Shown here piece by piece: positions 1 to 5,574 of a stretch of DNA of 5,716 nucleotides. Position 1 is the stretch's first letter. Each line of letters opens with the position of its first letter. This stretch comes from Methanosarcina sp. (GTDB lineage: Archaea > Halobacteriota > Methanosarcinia > Methanosarcinales > Methanosarcinaceae). The stretch is from contig DUGS01000035.1 of NCBI GenBank assembly GCA_013331265.1, forward strand, positions 1-5,716, read 5' to 3'. A program made the position numbers and the translations under genes. The notes beneath the pieces are model-generated. The model worked only from the letters and a program-made list of their open reading frames with translations. It made no database searches and was not told where the DNA came from.

Positions 1-201
1 GCATCTGTCCATCATGGACCTGGCAACCTTTGCGGCTGTTCTGTTTGAACCCTTTTCCCGCTTTATGAGTTTTTCGATCTCAAATACAACAGCTTCAGGC
101 ACATAGAACTCATTAAAACCCAGCCTTTTCAGTTCTTCGAAGATATCCACTCCGAACTGGACAGGGATCATGAATCCATTGGTATCAATTATAACTTTCA
201 A
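1..201 (-). CDS. PIN-domain nuclease, Fcf1/Utp24-like (5' part only, runs off left edge)
   Basis: This is the first 67 codons of a gene that continues beyond base 1. The peptide begins (M)KVIIDTNGFMIPVQF. The hydrophobic strand ending in Asp-Thr-Asn (D6) is the classic opening of a PIN nuclease, and D6 would be the first metal-binding acid. The later VPEAVVFEIEKL segment places an acidic residue (E41) where PIN domains carry their second one. In archaea a small PIN protein related to eukaryotic Fcf1/Utp24, implicated in pre-rRNA processing, commonly follows the aIF2 gamma gene. Assignment to that subgroup rests on this context plus the N-terminus. The start must be the TTG at 201-199, because the next in-frame ATG (codon 11) would remove the catalytic strand. 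The TTG overlaps the aIF2 gamma stop as TTGA. A G-rich stretch inside the end of aIF2 gamma could serve as ribosome binding site. The C-terminal half, with the remaining acidic residues, is not visible. Confidence 0.82.
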   Translation of the reverse strand, partial: MKVIIDTNGFMIPVQFGVDIFEELKRLGFNEFYVPEAVVFEIEKLIKREKGSNRTAAKVARSMMDRC

Positions 202-1424
202 CTTTTTATTACCCCTACTCCAATGAGCCTCCAGCGGGAGTCGATTCTCCTGCTGATAGCAACCCTTGACCCGATGGCTGCACTTATCGGGCGCTTGAGT
301 GCCACCTGGGCTTCATTTTTCCGGGCACTTGTGACAACGCCTACAGTCGTTGCGGTTCCTATGTTGAGCATAAGGGGTTCACTGGTTTTAATTTCATTGA
401 TTTTTTCTTCCCTGGTGACTCCCACAACTCTCTCGAGAAGGTGTAGCTCCATAACAAACTGGTGCCTTATCTCAGGAAGAGTCCCCGGGGCACCTGCGAT
501 CTGTCCTGTTAATGAGTCTCCTTTTGTCAGGGCAGGGTCCAGATAAGTTCCTAAAGCCAGAAGCCCTCCGGGAGTTGCTTCTTCCACCTTTGTTGATCCT
601 GCAAAGACCGATGAGATTCTGGTCAGAATAGGTACCCACCTGGTGATGCCTTCTGTTGTGACCTTTATTCCCGGCCTTATCTCAAGCTCGTCTCCGGGGC
701 GGAGTACTCCTTCCGTAAGGGTGCCTCCGATAACTCCTCCGCGGATCTCGTCAATTGAAGCTCCGGGTTTGTTAATGTCAAAAGACCGGGCAATCAGCAT
801 GCTTGCTGGCTTGTCCATTTTGTGTGTTGGAGTCGGGACCTGTTTTTCCAGAGCATCAATCAGGATATCAATGTTAATATTCTGCTGGGCAGATATCGGG
901 ATTACAGGCGCGTTTTCAGCAACAGTGCCTTTGACAAATTTTTTTATCTGGTGATAGTTCTCGACAAGCTTTTCCCTTGATACAAGGTCGATTTTATTCT
1001 GGACTATAACAATGTTTTTAATTCCGATGATGTCCAGTGCCATAAGGTGTTCCTTTGTCTGGGGCTGCGGGCATTCTTCGTTTGCGGCAATTACAAGTAC
1101 TGCCCCGTCCATAATTGCAGCACCGGAAAGCATGGTTGCCATCAGAGTTTCGTGCCCTGGAGCGTCTACAAAGGATATTGTCCTGTGCTCTTCTGTTTTT
1201 TCTCCGCAGTTTTCGCAGGTTTTTGCTACAGTATAGCATTGAGGTTCTGGACATTTCGGGCATTTCATGAACGTTGATTCTGCATACCCCAACCTTATCG
1301 AAATTCCTCTTTTTACTTCTTCGCTATGCGTATCCGTCCACACACCGGATAAAGCTCTAACAAGTGTGGTTTTTCCATGGTCGACATGACCTACCATGCC
1401 GATATTAACACAGGGCTGACTCAA
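198..1424 (-). CDS. eif2g: Translation initiation factor aIF2 subunit gamma (GTPase)
   Basis: This is the GTP-binding core of the heterotrimeric factor that delivers initiator Met-tRNA to the small ribosomal subunit. The 408 residues match the usual family length. G-domain motifs are intact: G1 GHVDHGKT (12-19), the switch I region around EVKRGISIRLGY (36-47), G3 DAPGH (87-91), G4 NKID (143-146) and G5 SAQ (178-180). Inserted after switch I is a zinc-knuckle-like segment with Cys55-x2-Cys58 and Cys70-x2-Cys73 plus an extra Cys63, typical of archaeal/eukaryotic IF2 gamma and absent from EF-Tu. Residues from about 205 to 408 form the two beta-barrel domains, including RSFDINKPG and the RGGVIGGTL segment. 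The start is TTG at 1424-1422, supported by a GGAGG ten bases upstream and by the short N-terminal lead into the G domain. SelB and EF1A are excluded by the zinc insert and overall length. The downstream PIN gene overlaps the stop codon, so the two are almost certainly co-transcribed. Confidence 0.97.
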   Translation of the reverse strand: MSQPCVNIGMVGHVDHGKTTLVRALSGVWTDTHSEEVKRGISIRLGYAESTFMKCPKCPEPQCYTVAKTCENCGEKTEEHRTISFVDAPGHETLMATMLSGAAIMDGAVLVIAANEECPQPQTKEHLMALDIIGIKNIVIVQNKIDLVSREKLVENYHQIKKFVKGTVAENAPVIPISAQQNINIDILIDALEKQVPTPTHKMDKPASMLIARSFDINKPGASIDEIRGGVIGGTLTEGVLRPGDELEIRPGIKVTTEGITRWVPILTRISSVFAGSTKVEEATPGGLLALGTYLDPALTKGDSLTGQIAGAPGTLPEIRHQFVMELHLLERVVGVTREEKINEIKTSEPLMLNIGTATTVGVVTSARKNEAQVALKRPISAAIGSRVAISRRIDSRWRLIGVGVIKS

Positions 1425-1795
1425 GTTGTAGTTTCCTCCAGTAGAGTAAGATAATCTGATATAAGGCAGGTATTTCTCCGAAATCTGTACCCTCTATTTT
1501 AATTGCTTTCTTCCATTGGGTCTGCAGATTTCGATTCTAAACCTGGTTCTTAATTTTACTATGTGATCCTTGATTTATTGTAATTGTAACTCAAAGCGGG
1601 ATTTTTCTTAAACGAGCTTCTGAGGAGCCCGAACCATTTCCCCAGGCAGTTCTGTATTTTCGAACCGAAAAGCCGGTGAAATCTGTTGTCAAATTTTTAG
1701 TTACGGCTTGAATCTGGAAGATTCAGGGGATCCTTTTAAAGTTTACGGCATCCTGTACAATTCATATCTACTAATGCCGGAAAGCCTTAATAAAT
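1425..1795. other. 371-base gene-free stretch between purP and aIF2 gamma
   Basis: No credible gene was found on either strand; only peptides of about ten codons occur. It holds the leader of aIF2 gamma and the trailer of purP. Two perfect or near-perfect dyads are visible. At 1707-1727 a 7-bp core (TGAATCT / AGATTCA) is extended to 9 bp by one G-U pair if read as plus-strand RNA, with a 3-base loop. At 1657-1671 TTTTCG pairs with CGAAAA around AAC. The first lies about 70 bases beyond the purP stop. Weak AT-rich boxes that could drive aIF2 gamma occur at 1494-1503 (minus-strand ATTAAAATAG, implying a leader of roughly 45 bases) and 1459-1464 (minus-strand TTATAT, implying a very short leader). 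I cannot choose between them or exclude read-through from purP. Confidence 0.5.
1435..1439 (-). promoter_or_regulatory. Shine-Dalgarno site of aIF2 gamma
   Basis: The minus strand reads GGAGG, followed by ten bases and then TTG. This strong site decides the non-ATG start of the gene. There is no in-frame ATG nearby that would also preserve the N-terminus before the G1 motif. Confidence 0.75.
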
Positions 1796-2959
1796 TTATG
1801 TGACGATCATATCAAGCTTCTCAAGTTCAAGAGCACGTCTGATCTCAAAGGCAAGCCTTCTGCCTGTACTCATCGGTCTTCTCCAGAGTGAGTTGCCATA
1901 GGAATGCCCGACTGACATATGCACATTGGTCCCGCCGCCTACTCTCGGGGCTACATCATAAATATAGAAGTTCAGGTCCTTGTCCACGCAGGTCTGGAGG
2001 CAGAAAGGCCCTATAATTCCAGGTGCGTAGTGCTCCTGAGTGGCTTTTATGTACTTTTCTCCCATTTTGAATACTTTTTCAAGGAGAGATTCACGAAGGG
2101 TTGCCGAGTTGTGCCCGCAAACTGTATATTCCGGGGTGAGCTGGTGAGGGGCAAGAGCCATTTGCTGAGGTGCAGGGAGCCTTACGTGCCCGTCAAGGCT
2201 TGTCTCAAATCTCCAGTCAATACCAAGGAGTTCCAGTTTGCTCATTTTTGGCTCGATTGGGGAGTAGAACATATCAAGGTTGAATACTGGCCCTATGATG
2301 TAGCGCTCAATCCTTGCGTTCTCAAGAGCTTCGCGCGTAATCACTCCCTGCTTTATAAGGGCTTCGGATTTTTCCAGGTATTCTCTGTAGCTTGAAGCTG
2401 TGAAAAAGCCTCTCTCGAGTTTCTTTACGGCATGTGGGAGCTTTACCATTACAAGTTCGTTAATGTCTTTGGGAGATTCTATTTTCTCAGGGAACGGAAG
2501 CCCTGCTTTTTCGAGAATCCAGTAGTAGCTCTGCTGTTCGCTCCGCTCCTCACTCCTGAGAAGGTTCCTGCTCCCCACCATAGGCACTCTGAAGTTTTCT
2601 TCAATTTCATCTATGCTGCAGTAGGAAGTAAAAGACCGGTTAGGGATGAAAAGTACGTTTTCGTCAACCAGTTTCTGCTGATTCTGGGGCAGGAGGATCT
2701 CGTTATATTTTTTAAATACAACAGTCTCGTCTACAATTCCTCTCTTTATTCTCCCGTAAGTATCCCTCTGGGCTCTGAAATATTCGGTGTAAGTCTTCTC
2801 CCTTCCTGCCTGGCAGACTGCAAGGGTCCTGAAATTTTCTTCAACTGCTCCGTCGCAGATGTCGAGTCCCGAGTGAGAGGCGATTGTCCCTACTTTTATT
2901 TTATCAGCGTTCGAGTAATAGCCTTCAACAATTTCCTTTATTTCTTTCCTGTCAATCAT
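1796..2959 (-). CDS. purP: FAICAR synthetase, formate-dependent (PurP)
   Basis: 5-Formaminoimidazole-4-carboxamide ribonucleotide synthetase is an ATP-grasp ligase that joins formate to AICAR using ATP. It takes the place of the folate-dependent PurH transformylase in archaeal purine synthesis. The N-terminal domain (about 20-145) carries ASHSGLDICDGA (27-38) and FRTLAVCQAGREK (43-55), a signature of the PurP amino-terminal family (DUF1246). The C-terminal part (about 150-380, DUF1297) is the ATP-grasp half. It includes the IGPFCLQTCVDKDLNFYIYD stretch starting near residue 316 and APRVGGGTNVHM (337-348), rich in nucleotide and metal ligands. At 387 residues it is somewhat longer than the roughly 360-residue Methanocaldococcus enzyme as I remember it. 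The ATG at 2959-2957 is chosen because the conserved domain starts about 20 residues later; the upstream GAGAG is only a weak ribosome site. It has no close operon partner: 274 bases lie upstream and 371 downstream. Some archaea carry divergent PurP paralogues, so which paralogue this is remains unproven. Confidence 0.93.
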   Translation of the reverse strand: MIDRKEIKEIVEGYYSNADKIKVGTIASHSGLDICDGAVEENFRTLAVCQAGREKTYTEYFRAQRDTYGRIKRGIVDETVVFKKYNEILLPQNQQKLVDENVLFIPNRSFTSYCSIDEIEENFRVPMVGSRNLLRSEERSEQQSYYWILEKAGLPFPEKIESPKDINELVMVKLPHAVKKLERGFFTASSYREYLEKSEALIKQGVITREALENARIERYIIGPVFNLDMFYSPIEPKMSKLELLGIDWRFETSLDGHVRLPAPQQMALAPHQLTPEYTVCGHNSATLRESLLEKVFKMGEKYIKATQEHYAPGIIGPFCLQTCVDKDLNFYIYDVAPRVGGGTNVHMSVGHSYGNSLWRRPMSTGRRLAFEIRRALELEKLDMIVT

Positions 2960-2985
2960 ATGTGATATCTCTCAGCTTTTTCGAG

Positions 2986-3106
2986 GTATTAATACTTCTG
3001 TGAGATGGTGATCAGGTATGACCCTGTGTGATTTTAATCAATATCGGATAATCTTTTCCTGAAATTCAGGTCCCGATGGAAGCTTGCCGGGTTTTGTTAA
3101 ACAAAA
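2986..3106. repeat. Cluster of short dyads upstream of purP
   Basis: Four perfect short inverted repeats lie in the 120 bases before purP: GTATTAATAC (2986-2995), TGATTTTAATCA (3029-3040), CCTGAAATTCAGG (3058-3070) and TTTTGTTAAACAAAA (3092-3106). The last two have arms of six and seven bases around a single central base, a form typical of operators for dimeric regulators. They share no common core. If purP is transcribed from the box at 3173-3181 they would lie in its leader. Confidence 0.45.
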
Positions 3107-3172
3107 GTTCTTATTGGATTTTTCCCCATTAACGGCATTACCTATTAAAACCCTTTCTAATAGAAGTAATCA

Positions 3173-3181
3173 TTTATATAA
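3173..3181 (-). promoter_or_regulatory. Candidate TATA box for purP
   Basis: The minus strand reads TTATATAAA, the best TATA-like element between the SpoIIM gene and purP. If used, transcription would start near 3150 and give a purP leader of about 190 bases, long but not unusual for this group. A second possibility is the palindrome GTATTAATAC at 2986-2995, which would give an almost leaderless message. The plus strand also reads TTTATATAA here, so orientation is ambiguous. Confidence 0.35.
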
Positions 3182-3183
3182 TC

Positions 3184-3213
3184 GAGGGTAAGCTGGAGAG
3201 CCGGTTTACCCTC
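3184..3213. terminator. Strong stem-loop just beyond the SpoIIM gene
   Basis: Bases 3184-3196 (GAGGGTAAGCTGG) pair with 3201-3213 (CCGGTTTACCCTC) around the loop AGAG. As plus-strand RNA this is an uninterrupted 13-bp stem with two G-U pairs. As minus-strand RNA the same two positions become A-C mismatches, leaving an 8-bp outer stem and a broken inner part. It begins 21 bases after the stop of the SpoIIM gene and sits directly before the candidate purP TATA box, so it could mark the 3' end of the DUF63-SpoIIM transcript. There is no T-run after it on the minus strand, whereas a T-rich stretch (3221-3237) follows on the plus strand. The structure is clearly present; its role and strand are inferred. 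Confidence 0.4.
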
Positions 3214-3233
3214 TTATGGGTTTAATCTTATTT

Positions 3234-3971
3234 TTATTGGAAACTCAGTATCAAAGGTGTTATAAAGGTCTCAATTATGGCTGCCAGAAATAGAAAAGGT
3301 AAAATCCAGCGGAAATAAAATCTCAGTCCTTCTTTAAATTCTTTCTTTATTTCAGTGGGCTTGCCCATAAAGGCAGAGAAAACCTGGTGCCCAAGCCTGA
3401 GCCCTATTCCAGCTGACAGAAAGACCATTGGAAGTTCCACTATCCCATGAGGTAGAAGGGCAAGGACGATAAAGAGTGGGCCTTTTTCCTGGGCTACTAT
3501 GTGTGAAATAACTCCTACGATATACCCATTGAAGGCGATAAATAATATCGGAAGGATGCCAAAAGCAAGCCCGAGTACAAGAAAGAGCAGGCTTACAAAG
3601 GCATTGTTAAGAAAGATTCCAAACATAATGAATATAGGGGGCATAGCAAGGAGAGGTGCAAAACGGGAGTTGAACCCTTCTATGAGTTTATCAGCCATAT
3701 CCGGAAAATTTTCCGATGAAGTATAGCCTGCAAATAAAGACCCAAAGAATACAAATGCGATGAAAAGGACATATGGCAGGATGAAATGAAGGTAGCCTGT
3801 AAACTCAGATAATCTTGAGGTACCTCTTTCTCCAGGCCTGGATTTCATTTCTCTGCTGTCGGCTAAAAAGGCATTTTCCGCTGGAGCATATATTTTTTCC
3901 TCCTCCCCATCAGGAGTTTCTGGCCTGACTTCTCCTTTTTTTTCCCTTAAATAGTCTTCTTCTATTTCCAT
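3234..3971 (-). CDS. SpoIIM/DUF95-family integral membrane protein
   Basis: From the ATG the protein has 245 residues. The first 55 or so are polar, acidic and lysine-rich, with no signal peptide, and are probably cytoplasmic. About five hydrophobic segments follow; in numbering from the ATG they lie near 60-83, 107-122, 124-160, 164-195 and 220-243. Segments such as IFLNNAF, PHGIVELPMVFLSAGIGLRLG and the final IIETFITPLIL are the hallmark pattern of the family named after stage II sporulation protein M, in which the P-H-G-x-x-E region is conserved. The archaeal members have no established function, and nothing here implies sporulation. The upstream DUF63 gene ends about 70 bases earlier on the same strand, suggesting one operon. 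A TTG at 3983 would add four residues, but GGGGAT lies just before the ATG at 3971, so I prefer that start. A conserved stem-loop-like structure follows the stop. Confidence 0.85.
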   Translation of the reverse strand: MEIEEDYLREKKGEVRPETPDGEEEKIYAPAENAFLADSREMKSRPGERGTSRLSEFTGYLHFILPYVLFIAFVFFGSLFAGYTSSENFPDMADKLIEGFNSRFAPLLAMPPIFIMFGIFLNNAFVSLLFLVLGLAFGILPILFIAFNGYIVGVISHIVAQEKGPLFIVLALLPHGIVELPMVFLSAGIGLRLGHQVFSAFMGKPTEIKKEFKEGLRFYFRWILPFLFLAAIIETFITPLILSFQ

Positions 3972-4039
3972 GATTATCCCCAATAGAAACCTGATATCTT
4001 AAATCCCGGAATCAGTGAAGGCATCTGTTTACTACTCTT

Positions 4040-4909
4040 TCAGATCCCCAGCATCATTCGGATTGTATTCCGGGTTGCCGGAGAAAGCCCGAGGATCAAA
4101 ATAACCATTTTAATCAGCATTTTCAGGTTGGTTGACTCCTCATCTTTCTCAAACTGGGTATCAAGTGCATAAAGAACCCCTACAAAGATAATTAGCTTCA
4201 ATGGATACATAACCAGTGCAGTATCCGTAAGTTTAATAAGATATGAAGGGAGCACGTGTTTTTCATAATACCCAAGTTTATCTATTCCTATATATGTCGA
4301 AGAAGCGTCCAGCATATGGGCAAGCAGGATGGAAATGTTCAGAGGATCGGTGAAAATCGAGGAGTTGAAGTGGCGGGCAACCATGTAAAAGGTAAATGTC
4401 AGTCCTGTCCCTGCTACAAGTACAAATACCGGCACGTAAGGAACTACAATGTCCTCTAAATACAGCAGGGTCCCAAGATTTAATAAAAACCATGTCAGCC
4501 CGAAGCCTGCAAAGACCGGATGATAATCCTTTACAAGCCCTGCCTTCTGTAGCCTGATTGAAAGCCACAGGCAGACTACGGTTATTCCGAAAACCAGAAA
4601 ATAAATATTCGGAGTTATAAGCAAATAGCTGAAAGGAGGGTGAAAGATGTCAGCAGGAGAGTCTTCAATCACGCGCAGGGAAGAACCTGCAAGTACGAAT
4701 GGCAGGAGTGAGATTATGAACTTTTGGTTTATCTTTACTTCCAGCTTTTTAAGGAGCCTGAAAACTCCGAAAATACAGATTCCCAGTACCACTGCCCAGG
4801 TAAACGTGTTTACAAGGTTATACCCTTCATCGCCCCTTATGGGGTTCAGATAATAGGTATTGATAAATTGTGAAATTTCTTCCGTTAAATAACTCATCTT
4901 ATCACTCAT
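4040..4909 (-). CDS. DUF63-family archaeal integral membrane protein
   Basis: This is a 289-residue polytopic protein with seven or eight hydrophobic segments (about 32-54, 63-81, 98-119, 131-150, 154-178, 187-205, 232-250 and 264-284). I recognise the archaeal DUF63 family from the N-terminal YYLNPIRGDEGYNLVNT region, the SLRVIEDS stretch (77-84), FSYLLITPNIYF (93-104), HMLDASSTYIG (198-208), EKHVLP (216-221) and the near-terminal LSPATRNTIRMMLG (275-288). Its function is unknown. Charged or polar residues inside or at the edge of membrane segments (R79, E82, D83, H198, D201, E216, R280) recur in the family motifs and could form an active or binding site, but that is inference. It is first in a probable operon with the SpoIIM gene. 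The start is uncertain: ATG at 4909 has no ribosome site, whereas ATG at 4897 (codon 5) is preceded by AGTGAT three bases away, which would give 285 residues. Confidence 0.87.
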   Translation of the reverse strand: MSDKMSYLTEEISQFINTYYLNPIRGDEGYNLVNTFTWAVVLGICIFGVFRLLKKLEVKINQKFIISLLPFVLAGSSLRVIEDSPADIFHPPFSYLLITPNIYFLVFGITVVCLWLSIRLQKAGLVKDYHPVFAGFGLTWFLLNLGTLLYLEDIVVPYVPVFVLVAGTGLTFTFYMVARHFNSSIFTDPLNISILLAHMLDASSTYIGIDKLGYYEKHVLPSYLIKLTDTALVMYPLKLIIFVGVLYALDTQFEKDEESTNLKMLIKMVILILGLSPATRNTIRMMLGI

Positions 4910-4968
4910 TCAAAATGGCAATAGCCTGATACAATTAATACTTAATGTACATCGAATTCGCGTACTGG

Positions 4969-4982
4969 CTCATATATATGAG
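4969..4982 (-). promoter_or_regulatory. Palindromic TATA element, probable promoter of the DUF63-SpoIIM operon
   Basis: CTCATATATATGAG is a perfect 14-base palindrome about 65 bases before the DUF63 start. A TATA box here would place transcription start near 4948 and give a leader of about 40 bases on the minus strand. Its symmetry means a dimeric regulator could bind over the TATA box. No other equally placed AT-rich box was seen for this gene. Confidence 0.45.
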
Positions 4983-5112
4983 ACAAACTTATTTCTGAAC
5001 TGTAAGTGTGGTAACCTCAACTGCTGAACGGTGTTCGGTTTAATTACAGATATTTCTTTGCCTTCCCAAAGCCCTACTTCAGGAAAAGCAAATATATTGT
5101 ACGGGAATCATA

Positions 5113-5167
5113 TTAAAAGATATTATATTACTATATTTTTTAAAAGATATTATATTACTATATTTTT
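5113..5167. repeat. Perfect 27-base tandem duplication
   Basis: The 27 bases at 5113-5139 recur without a mismatch at 5140-5166, and base 5167 extends the match by one. The unit starts TTAAAAGATATT and ends ACTATATTTT, so it is almost pure A/T with a T-run at the right end of each copy. There is no spacer and no third copy. The T-runs could act as archaeal-type terminators in the plus direction, or the unit may be a duplicated protein-binding site. Recent slippage is also possible. Confidence 0.9.
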
Positions 5168-5187
5168 ATAATTGATCTTTATAATTG
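5165..5187. repeat. 10-base direct repeat TTTATAATTG, period 13
   Basis: TTTATAATTG occurs at 5165-5174 and 5178-5187, separated by ATC, and the repeat begins inside the end of the 27-base duplication. It extends the repetitive AT-rich core. Its role is unknown. Confidence 0.7.
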
Positions 5188-5417
5188 TATCTGTTAAAAG
5201 GTTAGATTTAATAAACTTATCAATAGAGAGATAGTGGGTTTAAGTAAATTCCCCTGAAGAAGCGTCCATTTTCCTGGAGAAATTTCCGTATTTAACCTGC
5301 AGGCAGGGATGGAATATATGAAATCCGGACGAAATCTCATATAGTAAAAGTGCGGTCTGATATGATCAGTAGTATTCGTTTTATTTCTTTAGTCAGCACA
5401 GGTATACTGCTAGTGTT

Positions 5418-5434
5418 AAATACCTTATAAATAT
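5418..5434 (+). promoter_or_regulatory. Candidate BRE/TATA promoter of egsA
   Basis: AAATACCTTATAAATAT resembles the archaeal arrangement of a purine-rich BRE followed by a TATA box. Transcription would begin near 5453, giving a leader of about 120 bases to the egsA start at 5575. A second AT-rich box, TATATCTTTA at 5541-5550, would yield a nearly leaderless message and is less likely. Confidence 0.45.
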
Positions 5435-5574
5435 AGATATTTGCAATAACAGTCTGGATGTTATTCAAGTAAGCAACCTTACCCCCTGTCATAATGGTTT
5501 ATGCCGGGTTTATGAAAGAGTAATGAACGTCAGTGTACAGTATATCTTTATCACGATCAAAAATTCATGCGGGT

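Larger units (their letters stand above)
4910..5574. other. 665-base divergent intergenic region between the DUF63 gene and egsA
   Basis: This region contains no gene I can support. It is strongly AT-rich in its middle (about 5105-5200) and holds the promoters for both flanking genes. From left to right it contains the palindromic TATA element, a small dyad CTGAAC-GGT-GTTCGG (5024-5038), the 27-base tandem duplication, a 10-base direct repeat, TATATGA/TCATATA inverted half-sites (5315-5343), a CTGAT-ATG-ATCAG dyad (5357-5369), and the putative egsA promoter. Only peptides under 25 codons are encoded, the longest notable one at 5362-5430. Confidence 0.6.

Noticed and set aside
1707..1727. Stem-loop as intrinsic terminator of purP
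   Set aside because: It lies about 70 bases after the stop and no T-run follows on the minus strand, so it is recorded only as a dyad.
1919..2395. 158-codon open frame on the plus strand inside purP
   Set aside because: It is antisense to a well-supported PurP gene and its product resembles no family I know. The same applies to the plus-strand frames at 2432-2965 and 223-546.
4953..4960. CGAATTCG palindrome flanked by GTAC on both sides
   Set aside because: It is short, and the flanking spacing is unequal. It is as likely to be chance in this AT-rich region.
5113..5166. Possible CRISPR array
   Set aside because: The two 27-base copies are directly joined with no spacers, and there is no third copy or cas gene.
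5105..5200. AT-rich repeat block as a replication origin
   Set aside because: No Orc1/Cdc6 gene or recognisable origin-recognition boxes are present in the window.
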